A stretch of 64,000 nucleotides of DNA from JAGPUQ01 sp050179115 (GTDB taxonomy: Bacteria > Pseudomonadota > Gammaproteobacteria > Pseudomonadales > Porticoccaceae), in NCBI GenBank assembly GCA_050179115.1, contig JBFXFL010000003.1, positions 1-64,000 of the forward strand, written 5' to 3'. This document shows, in pieces, positions 9,008 to 17,902 of the stretch; positions within the stretch are counted from its first letter, which is position 1, and every line of letters starts with the position of its first letter. The translations under genes and the position numbers were made by a program. The notes beneath the pieces are model-generated. The model searched no databases, was not told the origin of the DNA, and saw only the letters and a list, made by a program, of their open reading frames with translations.

Positions 9008-9664
9008 TCAGTCGCGCAGGCTGATCACCCGCCAGCCGCGCGCAATGGCGGCGGCCCGCAAGCGGTCGTCCGGGTCCACCGCGACGGGATTATCCACCGC
9101 TTCGAGGATCGGCAGATCGTTGATCGAATCGCCGTAATAGTAGCTGCCGGTGAGCGCATATCCGTGTTGCGCGAGCCATTCCCGCAGCCGGCTGACCTTG
9201 CCGGGACCAAAGCTGGGTTCGCCCCGTACCGCGCCGGTGTAGCGGCCGGCGATGATTTCGGGTTCCGTGGCAATGATGTCACTGATACCCAGCTTCAGGC
9301 AGATCGGCTCCACCACGAAGCGGTTGGTGGCGGTGACGATCACCGGGCGGTGGCCGCGTTCGCGGTGGCTGAGGATCAGGGCTTCGGCCCGGGGCAGCCA
9401 CAGGTCGGCGATCACTTCCTGCATGAAGCGCTCGCGAATCGCCGCAAGTTCCGCCGGCTCGGTGGCGGCGAGCGGCGCCAGCGCAAAACGCAGGTAGGCG
9501 TGAATATCGAGCTGCCCGCGCCGGTAATCCTCGTAGAACCTGGTGTTGGCGGCCCGATAGGTCTCGGCATCGACCTTGCCGATGCGCACCAGAAACTCGC
9601 CCCAGGAATAGTCGCTGTCGCCGGCGATCAATGTGTTGTCGAGATCGAACAGAGCCAGTTGCAT
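9008..9664 (-). CDS. HAD-superfamily phosphatase, subfamily IB (SerB-like)
   Basis: 218 residues with the HAD core: nucleophile motif FDLDNTL at the N-terminus, Thr in IVTATNRF as motif II, Lys in GPGKVSRL as motif III, and GDSINDLP as the acidic motif IV. The alpha-helical cap between motifs I and II fits class IB, which contains phosphoserine phosphatase and CicA-type enzymes; the substrate is uncertain. It lies 59 nt upstream of lgt in the same direction and may open that transcript. Confidence 0.85.
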   Translation of the reverse strand: MQLALFDLDNTLIAGDSDYSWGEFLVRIGKVDAETYRAANTRFYEDYRRGQLDIHAYLRFALAPLAATEPAELAAIRERFMQEVIADLWLPRAEALILSHRERGHRPVIVTATNRFVVEPICLKLGISDIIATEPEIIAGRYTGAVRGEPSFGPGKVSRLREWLAQHGYALTGSYYYGDSINDLPILEAVDNPVAVDPDDRLRAAAIARGWRVISLRD

Positions 9665-9832
9665 GGAATGGTCGCGGACGTGTCGGGAGCAGCGGGAATG
9701 CGGGCGGGCAGCTTAGACCGATTTGTGGCGAGCCTCAATTGTCGGCGCGAACTGTGTCGAAGCGGACCGTGCAGGAACCGCCTGGCCCGCAAGCCAGGGA
9801 GTGTCGCTTGCCTGTCCGTAAATTCTGGAAGA

Positions 9833-11104
9833 CTAGCTTCGCGACCTGCGAAGCGCGCTCAAGCCAGCGACGGTGAGAAGCGCCGTCAGCATGATCATCA
9901 TCCACTCGGAAAGGGCCGGGATACCGGCGGTGGCGACGACGATCAAGGTTACTCCAGGGGACGTGGCGGGACCGCTGCCCAGGTCCGTCTCCAGGACGGG
10001 CAGGGTGTTGAGAAAATTGCCAACGGTCGCGGCGGTTACCTGCGCCGTCAACGTGCAGGAGCCAGGAACGGCGGTGGTGCCACCCGGGATGGTGGTCCCG
10101 GCCGGCAAGGTCACGGACGCGGCGGTTGCGCTCGGCACCCCCCCGCAAGTCGTGGTGGGAAGCCCGACTGTGGTCAGCCCACCGGGCAGGGTGTCAATGA
10201 AATCCGTCACCAAGGTGGCGGGGCCTGCATCAGTGTTGGTAAAGGTAATGGTGAGGGCCGCGAGATCGCCCGCATCGATGGTGGTCGGACTGAAGACCTT
10301 GAAGACTCCGACTCCTCCCGAGGGAGGTACGCCGGCGCACCCGGTCGCGTCGGTGGTGTTGTCGATCAGGGTCACAGAACCATTGCGCGCCAAGGCCCTG
10401 CCCGCGATGCTGGCGCCGTTGTTCATGCTGATACTCTGGAGGGCGAGAATGTTTCCGGAGAATGCCGTGGTTGTATCCAGGGTTGCGGAACTGCCGACCT
10501 GCCAGAACACGTTACAACTTTCTGCGGGACCGGTAACGACCACGGCGGATCCCGGTCCGGTCGTCAGCGTGCTGCCAATCCTGAAAACCCATACATCGGT
10601 AGCTGCGGCCCCACTGAGCGTGAGTACTCCGCTGTTCTGAACCGACGACGAATAACAATAAACGCCTGGCTCGAGGACGGCTCCAGCCAGGTCGGTCGGG
10701 CCGAAGGGACCGAAATCGCACGCTTGCGCCGTAAGCGCGTCATACGCGGTGACGAGGTCCGTCTGGGCGTTGTCCGCCAGCGCGTCAGCCGCGTGGATCG
10801 TACCGGGCGGCGTCACTATTCCCGGGGGAAAGCCAGTGATCGAGCTGCCGGGGGATATGCCGAGATCACCATTGATGACGGTATTCCCGGTGTTGGTAAT
10901 CGAAACCCCGCTCAGGATGGCGAAGCTTCCAGCGTCACCCAGTGATGGCGCGGTGGCAGCTTGTGACGTGGCAGAAAGCAAAAGCAACGCAGCGACTCCC
11001 CAAATTGCGAGCACACCGGGACATTTCCGAGTGAACCCTGAGCCTGCGGCAACGCGGGGCGCGACCTGCCTTGGTTGCGTGATGGCGGCGATCTGAGCGT
11101 GCAT
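9833..11104 (-). CDS. Ice-binding-like (DUF3494) surface protein with IPTL-CTERM
   Basis: 423 residues. A signal peptide spans about 30-50 (WGVAALLLLSATSQA). Residues about 53-250 match the DUF3494 ice-binding beta-helix (start LGDAGSFAILSGVSITNTG, later GVYCYSSS and WVFRIGSTL). Residues about 265-385 are a DUF11-like beta-sandwich. The end is an IPTL-CTERM sorting tail: IPALSEWMM, a hydrophobic helix, then RRSRS. IPTL-CTERM proteins are thought to be processed by an exosortase-type system and displayed or secreted. ATG 11104 is preferred over an upstream TTG because AGGA lies 6 nt before it. Ice binding is inferred from the fold family only; adhesion is another possibility. Confidence 0.85.
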   Translation of the reverse strand: MHAQIAAITQPRQVAPRVAAGSGFTRKCPGVLAIWGVAALLLLSATSQAATAPSLGDAGSFAILSGVSITNTGNTVINGDLGISPGSSITGFPPGIVTPPGTIHAADALADNAQTDLVTAYDALTAQACDFGPFGPTDLAGAVLEPGVYCYSSSVQNSGVLTLSGAAATDVWVFRIGSTLTTGPGSAVVVTGPAESCNVFWQVGSSATLDTTTAFSGNILALQSISMNNGASIAGRALARNGSVTLIDNTTDATGCAGVPPSGGVGVFKVFSPTTIDAGDLAALTITFTNTDAGPATLVTDFIDTLPGGLTTVGLPTTTCGGVPSATAASVTLPAGTTIPGGTTAVPGSCTLTAQVTAATVGNFLNTLPVLETDLGSGPATSPGVTLIVVATAGIPALSEWMMIMLTALLTVAGLSALRRSRS

Positions 11105-11317
11105 GACATTCCTGTCCAACGGATACTGTAGGGCTAATAATGACGGTATACGCTATCAGCATCAGTTCGGCAGCACACATAACGCATGGCCGGCATTGGA
11201 GATGTACGAAGCTTTTGCCGGTCTGGTTCGGCGTCTTCGAGGACTTTGAGCTGCCTGAGCCCTGGCGTCTAATCGCGCGGTGGGGATCTGGCAGGAATTT
11301 GAACTGCCCCGCTGAGT

Positions 11318-11863
11318 TCAGGCCTTGTCGAGAACGCCGTTTTCCTTTCCCCATGCGATCCAGTCGATGGTCTCGCTGTGCTGCAACGCAAGGGCTGCAG
11401 TGTCATCCATGCGCTCCGGGAAGAGCATCAGGTTGTCGCAGGCCCAGCGTGCCGATGGCGCGATCAGTCCATCGCAGCCGAGAAACTCCACCGCCGCGCC
11501 AATGGCCTGGGTGCGAGGGAGGTTCATGTCTTTGTAGGTGGTTTCAGATACCCCGAGTAACGCAAGGTCCGCGCGAATCAGCCGCAAGGTTCTGCGAGTG
11601 ACGACCTGTAGTCGGTGGAGGGCAACCGGCTTGGTGGGCCAGGGGTCCAACTGCGACCAGTGAAAGGCGATTTCCGCCAGCGCACCTTCGCGTTCGAGGC
11701 TCGTGTAGAGAACCACCGCAGCATCGCGCGTCATCCAGCGCCCACCGTTGTACGAACCGGCAAGAGGGTCGAGCCTCAAGCGAGTCGCGCGATACACCTG
11801 ACCGTCGAACGACTCCTTCGGCAGTGCATCCAGGCGATCAAGCAGCTCAGGATCGTGAATCAC
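11318..11863 (-). CDS. RES-domain toxin (NAD+ phosphorylase family)
   Basis: 181 residues with the RES-domain pattern: Arg in VYRATRLR, then GSYNGGRWMTRD, then YTSLEREGALAEI, and a Ser near the end of the domain in IAPSARW. Characterised RES toxins degrade cellular NAD+ by phosphorolysis and are neutralised by a partner with an Xre/MbcA/ParS domain. That partner is encoded 15 nt upstream, so this is the toxin of a type II toxin-antitoxin pair. It is the last gene of a three-gene minus-strand operon. Confidence 0.88.
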   Translation of the reverse strand: MIHDPELLDRLDALPKESFDGQVYRATRLRLDPLAGSYNGGRWMTRDAAVVLYTSLEREGALAEIAFHWSQLDPWPTKPVALHRLQVVTRRTLRLIRADLALLGVSETTYKDMNLPRTQAIGAAVEFLGCDGLIAPSARWACDNLMLFPERMDDTAALALQHSETIDWIAWGKENGVLDKA

Positions 11864-11878
11864 TCGGCGGTGCTCCGG

Positions 11879-12223
11879 TCAGAGATGCACGCCGTCGAGC
11901 AGTTGGTTGACAGCGGTGAGCACCTCATCGATTTGACCCTGCTGAATGAGGTCGGCGGGTGTGCGGTCCTGTAGCAAGCGCTGGCGCGAGAACAGCCATA
12001 GCCGAGCATCGCGCGGTTCATAGAGATCGGTCAGCTTGTCGACAATGAACTCCAGTTCAAGCAACTGTCGCTCAGTGCTTGCGTGCGGCAGCGCCTTCCC
12101 GTTGTTCCATCGGGAGACGGTCTCTGGTCGAACGTTGAGGACGTTAGCCACGTCCGCCGAACGCATCGCTGCTTTCGTCTGGATCGACTCCAGACGGCGT
12201 GCGATTGCATTGCTGTTGTTCAT
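11879..12223 (-). CDS. Xre/MbcA/ParS antitoxin (DUF2384)
   Basis: 114 residues. The N-terminal half holds a helix-turn-helix (ADVANVLNVRPETVSRWNNG). The C-terminal half is the MbcA/ParS toxin-binding domain (WLFSRQRLLQDRTPADLI, then GQIDEVLTAVNQLLDGV). Antitoxins of this class bind the RES toxin and repress their own operon. The gene sits 15 nt before the RES gene and 23 nt after the unknown gene, consistent with one transcript. Confidence 0.88.
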   Translation of the reverse strand: MNNSNAIARRLESIQTKAAMRSADVANVLNVRPETVSRWNNGKALPHASTERQLLELEFIVDKLTDLYEPRDARLWLFSRQRLLQDRTPADLIQQGQIDEVLTAVNQLLDGVHL

Positions 12224-12246
12224 TGTGAGCCCTTCTTGATATTGCG

Positions 12247-13539
12247 TTAGCTAGAAAGCGAACGCTGCCGCCGGCCTGCGCGAGTAGCCGGGTGTATGGC
12301 GAACGATGCGTCACGCCTCTGTCGAGCGTATGGCCCTAGCGTCGTGCGGAGCGCATTCAGCCGTTTAGTTTGCTTTTGGATCTTCTTTGTAAGTTCCTCA
12401 GGCAAATCCCAGGTGGACGCCTTCACAGCCGTGTCACTGGCCGGACGCACCAATTCTTCAAGGAATTGCGATGGGCGCAGCGACTCCGGTATCTGTCCGA
12501 GGCCGGCTATTTGCTGCGTTCGCTGGTAGAGGAAATGCCGGGCTGGTGCCTGCAGCATGTCTTCCACGCCCCTCCGGCAACAGTTTGTGTCTCGACATCC
12601 CAACGCGGCCTTTGCCCGACCGCCGCCGACCTCGAACAGCTTTTCGGCGTCGCCGCGATCAAGCATCAGGTCCAGGTGGGGAAGGTATACACGGGGCCGC
12701 GGCGCAAAGGGTTTGCCTTGCAGCACGCGACGCCAAGATCCTGAATCGAAGCGCTCGCCCAGCGTGATGCCATGCGCCAGTCCACCGACACCGCCAAACG
12801 CCAGCAGCGACAGTCCCATGAGCCCGCCGACATGGTCGGCCACAATGGGCAGTTTTAGGGCTTGAAACTCCGACGACGCATCGCAATAACGCGTGATTGC
12901 CGTCGGAGAACTATCGCAACCGCACCCATCGATGTTCAACCATAGACCATCGCACTGCGCATGGCGCAGCTTGTCGATTACGGCAGTCCGTTTCGGCTCG
13001 GTCCGGAACGCCTCGTATCCGAGTGCCAGCGAATACTGAATCTGCACGTCCGGTGCTCCCTGTCGATCAAGCGCGAGCCGCAACGCGCGCGTCAGTGCCA
13101 AGTCAATGTCCAGCCACGGATCATCGGGGCCGAAGATCAGGTGCGTTGGTGCGAGCACTTGCGTGAAGCCATACTCAACAGCGAACTGAGCAATTTCATT
13201 AGCCACATGTCGCTGCTGAAAGTTCGTGCTCAGGTCAGCCAGTGCATGAGGGCGATTTTCGGCCCAAGGCAGCCTACCTATCGCTACTCCATAGCCACCT
13301 ATCGTCGCCATGGGCTGAGTCATCGGGTCGAACACGGCATCAAGCCTTTTCTCCAGCACCAACGAGAGTAACTCCTTCTGTTTCGCCACGCGTTTGGCTT
13401 CGAACACCACACCCGAGAACGGTGCGGCGCGAGACGTAATGAAGTTCTGGAGGTCCTCCTGTGCGACTTGCCCCGCTCGGATGAAGAGGCCAAGCGGATC
13501 GGGGACAGGTCGAACGAGGCGAATGCGGGGGTTAGACAT
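12247..13539 (-). CDS. Unknown protein leading the RES toxin-antitoxin operon
   Basis: 430 residues, not recognised. Alternating hydrophobic strands at regular spacing (GVVFEAKRV, LDAVFDPMT, TQVLAPTHLI, IQYSLALGY, GLWLNIDG, PIVADHVGGLMGLSL) suggest a TIM-barrel-like fold with a glycine-rich late segment. Near residue 330 is a Cys cluster, CRDTNCC, followed by a His (PARHFLYQR), possibly a metal site. The C-terminus is basic. Barrel plus Cys/His tail recalls tRNA-guanine transglycosylase-like proteins, but this is only a guess. ATG 13539 is chosen over 13557 because GGAG lies just upstream. It is promoter-proximal to the antitoxin and toxin, which is unusual for a two-component module. Confidence 0.7.
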   Translation of the reverse strand: MSNPRIRLVRPVPDPLGLFIRAGQVAQEDLQNFITSRAAPFSGVVFEAKRVAKQKELLSLVLEKRLDAVFDPMTQPMATIGGYGVAIGRLPWAENRPHALADLSTNFQQRHVANEIAQFAVEYGFTQVLAPTHLIFGPDDPWLDIDLALTRALRLALDRQGAPDVQIQYSLALGYEAFRTEPKRTAVIDKLRHAQCDGLWLNIDGCGCDSSPTAITRYCDASSEFQALKLPIVADHVGGLMGLSLLAFGGVGGLAHGITLGERFDSGSWRRVLQGKPFAPRPRVYLPHLDLMLDRGDAEKLFEVGGGRAKAALGCRDTNCCRRGVEDMLQAPARHFLYQRTQQIAGLGQIPESLRPSQFLEELVRPASDTAVKASTWDLPEELTKKIQKQTKRLNALRTTLGPYARQRRDASFAIHPATRAGRRQRSLSS

Positions 13540-13569
13540 ACTTAGTCTCCAATACATTAAGTTGGTATC

Positions 13570-13599
13570 ATCCTAGCTGTTTTTGTAGGCGTAATACAA
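13570..13599 (-). promoter_or_regulatory. Candidate promoter of the three-gene RES operon
   Basis: On the minus strand TTGTAT (13594-13599), an 18-nt spacer and TAGGAT (13570-13575) lie 31 nt before the chosen start of the unknown gene, inside an AT-rich divergent intergenic stretch. The match is moderate. Confidence 0.4.
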
Positions 13600-13757
13600 T
13601 ACAGATTAATTGGCATATAGGCAGTCATTTGCCCGTGCAGGTCATCGCCACAGCCGATCTACCCCGAAGGATCAACGGGTTCCCGGCTATCGACCGTTCG
13701 TGCGCGCTGCGTCGCCCTGCTACATTGCGCAGAGTCCGCATAGGGAGTTGCCCAGCG

Positions 13758-16700
13758 ATGAAGCGTCTCGCCCGTCTTTTGTTCTCGATGCTGTTGGTCA
13801 CCCTGCCGGGCATCGCGCCCGCGGCGGTCGGCGGCACCCTGATTCCCGAACCCCTCGCGCCCTGGCGCGACTGGGTGCTGCGCGACCAGCCGGCGCAGGG
13901 CTGTCCGGAACTCGCCCGGCAGCCCGGACAGCGCCACTGTCTGTGGCCGGGCGTGCTCGAGATCGCATTGACCTCCGGCGGCGCCGCGTTTCACCAGCGC
14001 TGGGATAGCCTGGCGGACGACCAGTGGCTGATGCTGCCGGGGGATGCCAGGCACTGGCCGCGCGCGGTGACGCTCGACGGCGCGCCCGCGCCGGTGATCG
14101 AGCGCGACGGTCGCCCGGCGCTGGCGGTGGGACCCGGCGCCCATGAAGTGGCGGGGCAGTTCGTCTGGGAACAGCTGCCCCAGTCCCTGGCCGTGGACCC
14201 GGGCACCGCGCTAGTGAACCTGCGCCGTGACGGCGCCGAGCAGCGCGCGGAGCTGGATGCCGGCCACCGGCTGTGGCTGCGCTCCGGGCGCCCCGGCACC
14301 GACGCGGCGGCGGACAGCCTCCGGATCGAGGTATTTCGCCGTCTGGATGACGCCGTACCCCTGCGCCTGCATACCGAGCTGCGCCTCACGGTCACCGGCA
14401 GCGCGCGGGAAATCCTGGTGGGCCGGTTGCTGCCGGCAGAGTCCGCGACCACCGCCCTGGAATCGCCCCTGCCCGCGCGCATCGAAGCCGATGGCCGCCT
14501 GCGCGTGCAGATGCGGCCCGGCGCGTGGCGCCTGCTGCTGGACAGCCGCTACACGACCGCACCGACGCGGTTTGCCGCCGAACCCCTGGACCCGCAATGG
14601 CCGGTGCAGGAGGTCTGGACTTTTCGGGCCGATCCGAATTTGCGCGGCGTCCGGCTCGGCGGCGCGCCGGCGGTCGATCCCACGCGCCTCGACCTGCCGC
14701 CGGATTTCGGCGGCCTGCCCACTCATCTGGTCACTGCGGATGCGCCCCTGACGCTGACCGAAGACTATCGCGGCGATGCCAATCCGGCGGCGGCCCGCCT
14801 GCATCTCGACCGCGCCCTGTGGCTCGATTTCGACGGCGGCGGGGCCACCGTGCGGGATCGTATCAGCGGCAGCCTCAGCCAGGGTTGGCGGCTGCAGGCG
14901 GCGCCGACACTCGCACTCGGCCGGGTTGCGGTCGACGGGGTGCCCGAGGTGGTGACCCGGGTTCCCGGCCTGCCCGGAGCGGGGGTGGAGGTGCGCGCCA
15001 CCGCACCCCAGGTCGAAACCATCGGCCGTCTCGCCCGTCCCGCGGCGGGCATCATCGGCTGGGAACACGACTTCGAGCAGGTCGGGATCGCGCTCAATCT
15101 GCCGCCCGGCTGGCAGCTCTGGCACGCGACGGGACCGGATCAGGTGCAGACATCCTGGCTGGCGCGCTGGAATCTCTGGGATCTGTTTCTGTGTCTGCTG
15201 ATCGTCGGCGCCACGCTGCGCATCCTGGACTGGCGCTGGAGTCTGGTGGCCGCCGCCATGCTGGCGCTGACCTACCAGGAACCGGGTGCGCCGATCATCG
15301 GCTGGGTCGCGCTGGTCGCGGCGATTCCCCTGCTGCGGGTGTTGCCGGCCGGACGCGCCCGCACCTGGCTGCGCATCGGCGCCGGGTATGCACTGGTGCT
15401 GCTGGTGCTGGCGGCGCTGGGATTCGCGGTCCAGCAGGTGCGGGCCGGGCTCTACCCGCAACTGGAACGAAGCGGCCCGATCAACCCGGGCTACCCCGGT
15501 TACGGCGGGAGCCCGGCAGATGCCGCGGGCAGCGTCAGCGCCCCCATGATGGAATCGACCGTCGCCAAAATGAGGATGGACGCGCCCGCGCCCCGGCCGC
15601 GCTATGAACCGGACGAACAGACCCAGACCGGCCCCGGCGAACCCACCTGGCACTGGCATCAGGTAACGCTGGGCTGGAACGGTCCGGTGCGGTCCGCCGA
15701 GACCGTCGAGCTCTGGCTGTCGCCGCCCTGGCTGACGCGCAGCCTTAAATTCCTGCAGGTCGCGCTGGTGAGCCTGTTTCTCTACGCGCTCGGCGCGGCG
15801 CTGTGGCGCGCCGGCAAGTTGCCGGGTGGCGGTCGCCCGGCGCGCGGTCACAGGTCCACCGGGACTGCGGGCATTGCCGCGGTGCTGCTGGCGGTGCTGG
15901 TCGGCGGCGCGCCCGACGCGGCGCGGGCGGACAGCTTCCCATCCCCCGAACTGCTGGAACAGCTCAAGGCAGAGCTGCTGCGCCCGCCGGCCTGCGCACC
16001 CGAGTGCGCGAGCCTGCTGGAGGCACGCCTCGACGTCGAGGCGAACGGCATCTTCCTGCTGCGTCTGCGCGCGGCGGCGGCCGCACCGGCGGCGCTGCCG
16101 CTGCCGCCCCCGGCCGGCTGGCAGCCGGTCGCGCTGCTCCGCGATGGCGCGCCGGCACCCCTTGCGCGCATCGACGGCGCGCCCTGGGTAGCGGCGTCGG
16201 CGGGTGTGCGCGAGCTGATACTGCGCGGCGAAGTACGCGGCGACAGCGCCGATTTCCGCTTCCCGCTGCCGCCCCGCCTGGTGACCGTGAACGCCCCGGG
16301 CTGGCAGGTGGACGGCCTGGACGGTACGCGGCTGCGCGGCGATACCCTGCAAGTGCGGCGCGCCGCGACCGGGGAGCGCGTCAGCCTGCTGCCGGACCCC
16401 GCGCCGGCCTTTGTCCGCGTGGAGCGCCGCCTCGTGCTCGATCTCGACTGGCAGTTGACCACCACCATCACGCGGATCGCGCCCCTCGCCGGCGCCATCA
16501 ACCTGAGTGTGCCGCTGCTGCCCGGTGAAACCGTGATCGGCGAGCAGCCCCTCACCGCGGCCGGGGAAATGCCCGTCACCCTCAATCCCGGGCAGCAGCA
16601 AATGCAGTGGCGTTCGCAGTTGCCGCTGGTCGCCGAGCTTGCGCTGGCGGCGCCGCCGACGGCCCATTGGGTCGAGGTGTGGCGGGTCGAGGCCTCGCCG

Positions 16701-17792
16701 CGCTGGCACATCGCCGGCACCGGCCTGCCGGCGGTCAAGACACCGGGTTCCGTCCATGCCGAGTGGCGACCCTGGCCCGGCGAGCGTCTGACCCTGAGCG
16801 CGGTGCGGCCGGAGCCGGTCGCCGGCCCGGCGGTGACGGTCGAGAGCGCGGCGCTGACTCAGCGCACCGGCGCGCGCGGCGCGGGCCTGACGCTCGCGCT
16901 CAGGCTGCGCAGCAGTCTGGGCGGGGACTACCGCCTGCGGCTGCCGGTCGCCGGTAAACTGCAACGCGTCGCGATCGACGACGTGGAGCAGACCCGGCCC
17001 GAGCAGGACGGCGAAGTGGTGATCCCCTTGCATCCCGGACTCCAGACCGCCGCCATCGAGTGGCAACTCGACACCGGGATCGGTACCTGGATCGCCACGC
17101 CGCCACTGGTGCTGCCGACGCCGGCGACCAACATCGACCTGATCCTGCAAGTGCCGGGGGATCGCTGGCCGCTGTGGCTGCGCGGCCCGGACATCGGTCC
17201 CGCCATGCTCTATTGGGGGGTGTTGCTGGTGGTGGTGGGAGTGGCCATTGCCCTGGGTGTGCTGGTGCGGAGGCTCGGGCTGTCCATCCCGGCGACCACC
17301 GGGCAATGGCTGCTGCTCGGCATCGGCATGAGTACGGTCAACAGCGCCGGCAGTGTGATCGTGGTGCTGTGGTTCTTTGCCCTGGAAGCGCGCCGCCGCT
17401 GGACACCGCCCGGGCGCCCGGCGCTCCACAACCTGGCGCAACTGGGGCTGTTCGCGCTGACGCTGGCGGCCGCCGCCTGTCTGGCCTATACCATCCCCCA
17501 GAGCCTGCTCGCGGCGCCGGACATGCAGGTGGTCGGCAACGGCTCCAGCCACCTCGACTACCGCTGGTATCAGGACCGCGCCGCCGGCGCCCTGCCCACC
17601 GGCGCGGTCCTGAGCCTGCCGCTGTGGCTGTACCGGCTGGCGATGCTCGCCTGGTCGCTGTGGCTGGTGTTCGCCCTGCTGCGCTGGGTGCGCTGGGGCT
17701 GGGACTGTCTCGGCACCGGGGAACTGTGGCGGCGTGGCGAACCAGGGGGCAAGCAGCCCATTGCGGGTGACCCGCCGGCGGGCGCCCCGTAG
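13758..17792 (+). CDS. Large membrane protein of unknown function
   Basis: 1344 residues, family not recognised. There is a signal peptide (about 1-23), then some 450 residues of beta-rich, probably periplasmic sequence. A cluster of hydrophobic helices follows at about 475-565 (LFLCLLIVGATLRILDW onward), with another helix near 655 and a signal-like hydrophobic segment near 705. A second beta-rich periplasmic region runs about 720-1145, and at least four more membrane helices lie at about 1150-1315. The two halves look alike in layout (periplasmic sandwich, then membrane cluster), suggesting internal duplication. ATG 13758 is preferred over upstream in-frame ATGs because the signal peptide begins there and GGGAG precedes it. 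It is monocistronic. Confidence 0.75.
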   Translation: MKRLARLLFSMLLVTLPGIAPAAVGGTLIPEPLAPWRDWVLRDQPAQGCPELARQPGQRHCLWPGVLEIALTSGGAAFHQRWDSLADDQWLMLPGDARHWPRAVTLDGAPAPVIERDGRPALAVGPGAHEVAGQFVWEQLPQSLAVDPGTALVNLRRDGAEQRAELDAGHRLWLRSGRPGTDAAADSLRIEVFRRLDDAVPLRLHTELRLTVTGSAREILVGRLLPAESATTALESPLPARIEADGRLRVQMRPGAWRLLLDSRYTTAPTRFAAEPLDPQWPVQEVWTFRADPNLRGVRLGGAPAVDPTRLDLPPDFGGLPTHLVTADAPLTLTEDYRGDANPAAARLHLDRALWLDFDGGGATVRDRISGSLSQGWRLQAAPTLALGRVAVDGVPEVVTRVPGLPGAGVEVRATAPQVETIGRLARPAAGIIGWEHDFEQVGIALNLPPGWQLWHATGPDQVQTSWLARWNLWDLFLCLLIVGATLRILDWRWSLVAAAMLALTYQEPGAPIIGWVALVAAIPLLRVLPAGRARTWLRIGAGYALVLLVLAALGFAVQQVRAGLYPQLERSGPINPGYPGYGGSPADAAGSVSAPMMESTVAKMRMDAPAPRPRYEPDEQTQTGPGEPTWHWHQVTLGWNGPVRSAETVELWLSPPWLTRSLKFLQVALVSLFLYALGAALWRAGKLPGGGRPARGHRSTGTAGIAAVLLAVLVGGAPDAARADSFPSPELLEQLKAELLRPPACAPECASLLEARLDVEANGIFLLRLRAAAAAPAALPLPPPAGWQPVALLRDGAPAPLARIDGAPWVAASAGVRELILRGEVRGDSADFRFPLPPRLVTVNAPGWQVDGLDGTRLRGDTLQVRRAATGERVSLLPDPAPAFVRVERRLVLDLDWQLTTTITRIAPLAGAINLSVPLLPGETVIGEQPLTAAGEMPVTLNPGQQQMQWRSQLPLVAELALAAPPTAHWVEVWRVEASPRWHIAGTGLPAVKTPGSVHAEWRPWPGERLTLSAVRPEPVAGPAVTVESAALTQRTGARGAGLTLALRLRSSLGGDYRLRLPVAGKLQRVAIDDVEQTRPEQDGEVVIPLHPGLQTAAIEWQLDTGIGTWIATPPLVLPTPATNIDLILQVPGDRWPLWLRGPDIGPAMLYWGVLLVVVGVAIALGVLVRRLGLSIPATTGQWLLLGIGMSTVNSAGSVIVVLWFFALEARRRWTPPGRPALHNLAQLGLFALTLAAAACLAYTIPQSLLAAPDMQVVGNGSSHLDYRWYQDRAAGALPTGAVLSLPLWLYRLAMLAWSLWLVFALLRWVRWGWDCLGTGELWRRGEPGGKQPIAGDPPAGAP

Positions 17793-17902
17793 AATCCGGG
17801 ATCGATAACCAGGGCGCGCGCCGGGCAACCACGGCGCGCCGCATCGACTTCATCGCTTCACTGACTATCATCGACCATCATCAAAAAAAGGGGGAAATCG
17901 TT

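Noticed and set aside
11279..11310. tRNA/tmRNA 3'-end-like stretch on the minus strand (GGCAG, TTCAAATTC, CTGCC, then AGATCCCCACC)
   Set aside because: The loop has nine bases instead of seven, and no matching 5' acceptor or anticodon arm was found, so it does not form a gene. It could be a decayed attachment-site remnant beside the RES island but is too weak to annotate.
14211..17828. Very long open frame antisense to the large membrane protein
   Set aside because: Composition is Arg/Gln/Gly-rich with no domain pattern; it mirrors the codon bias of the plus-strand gene.
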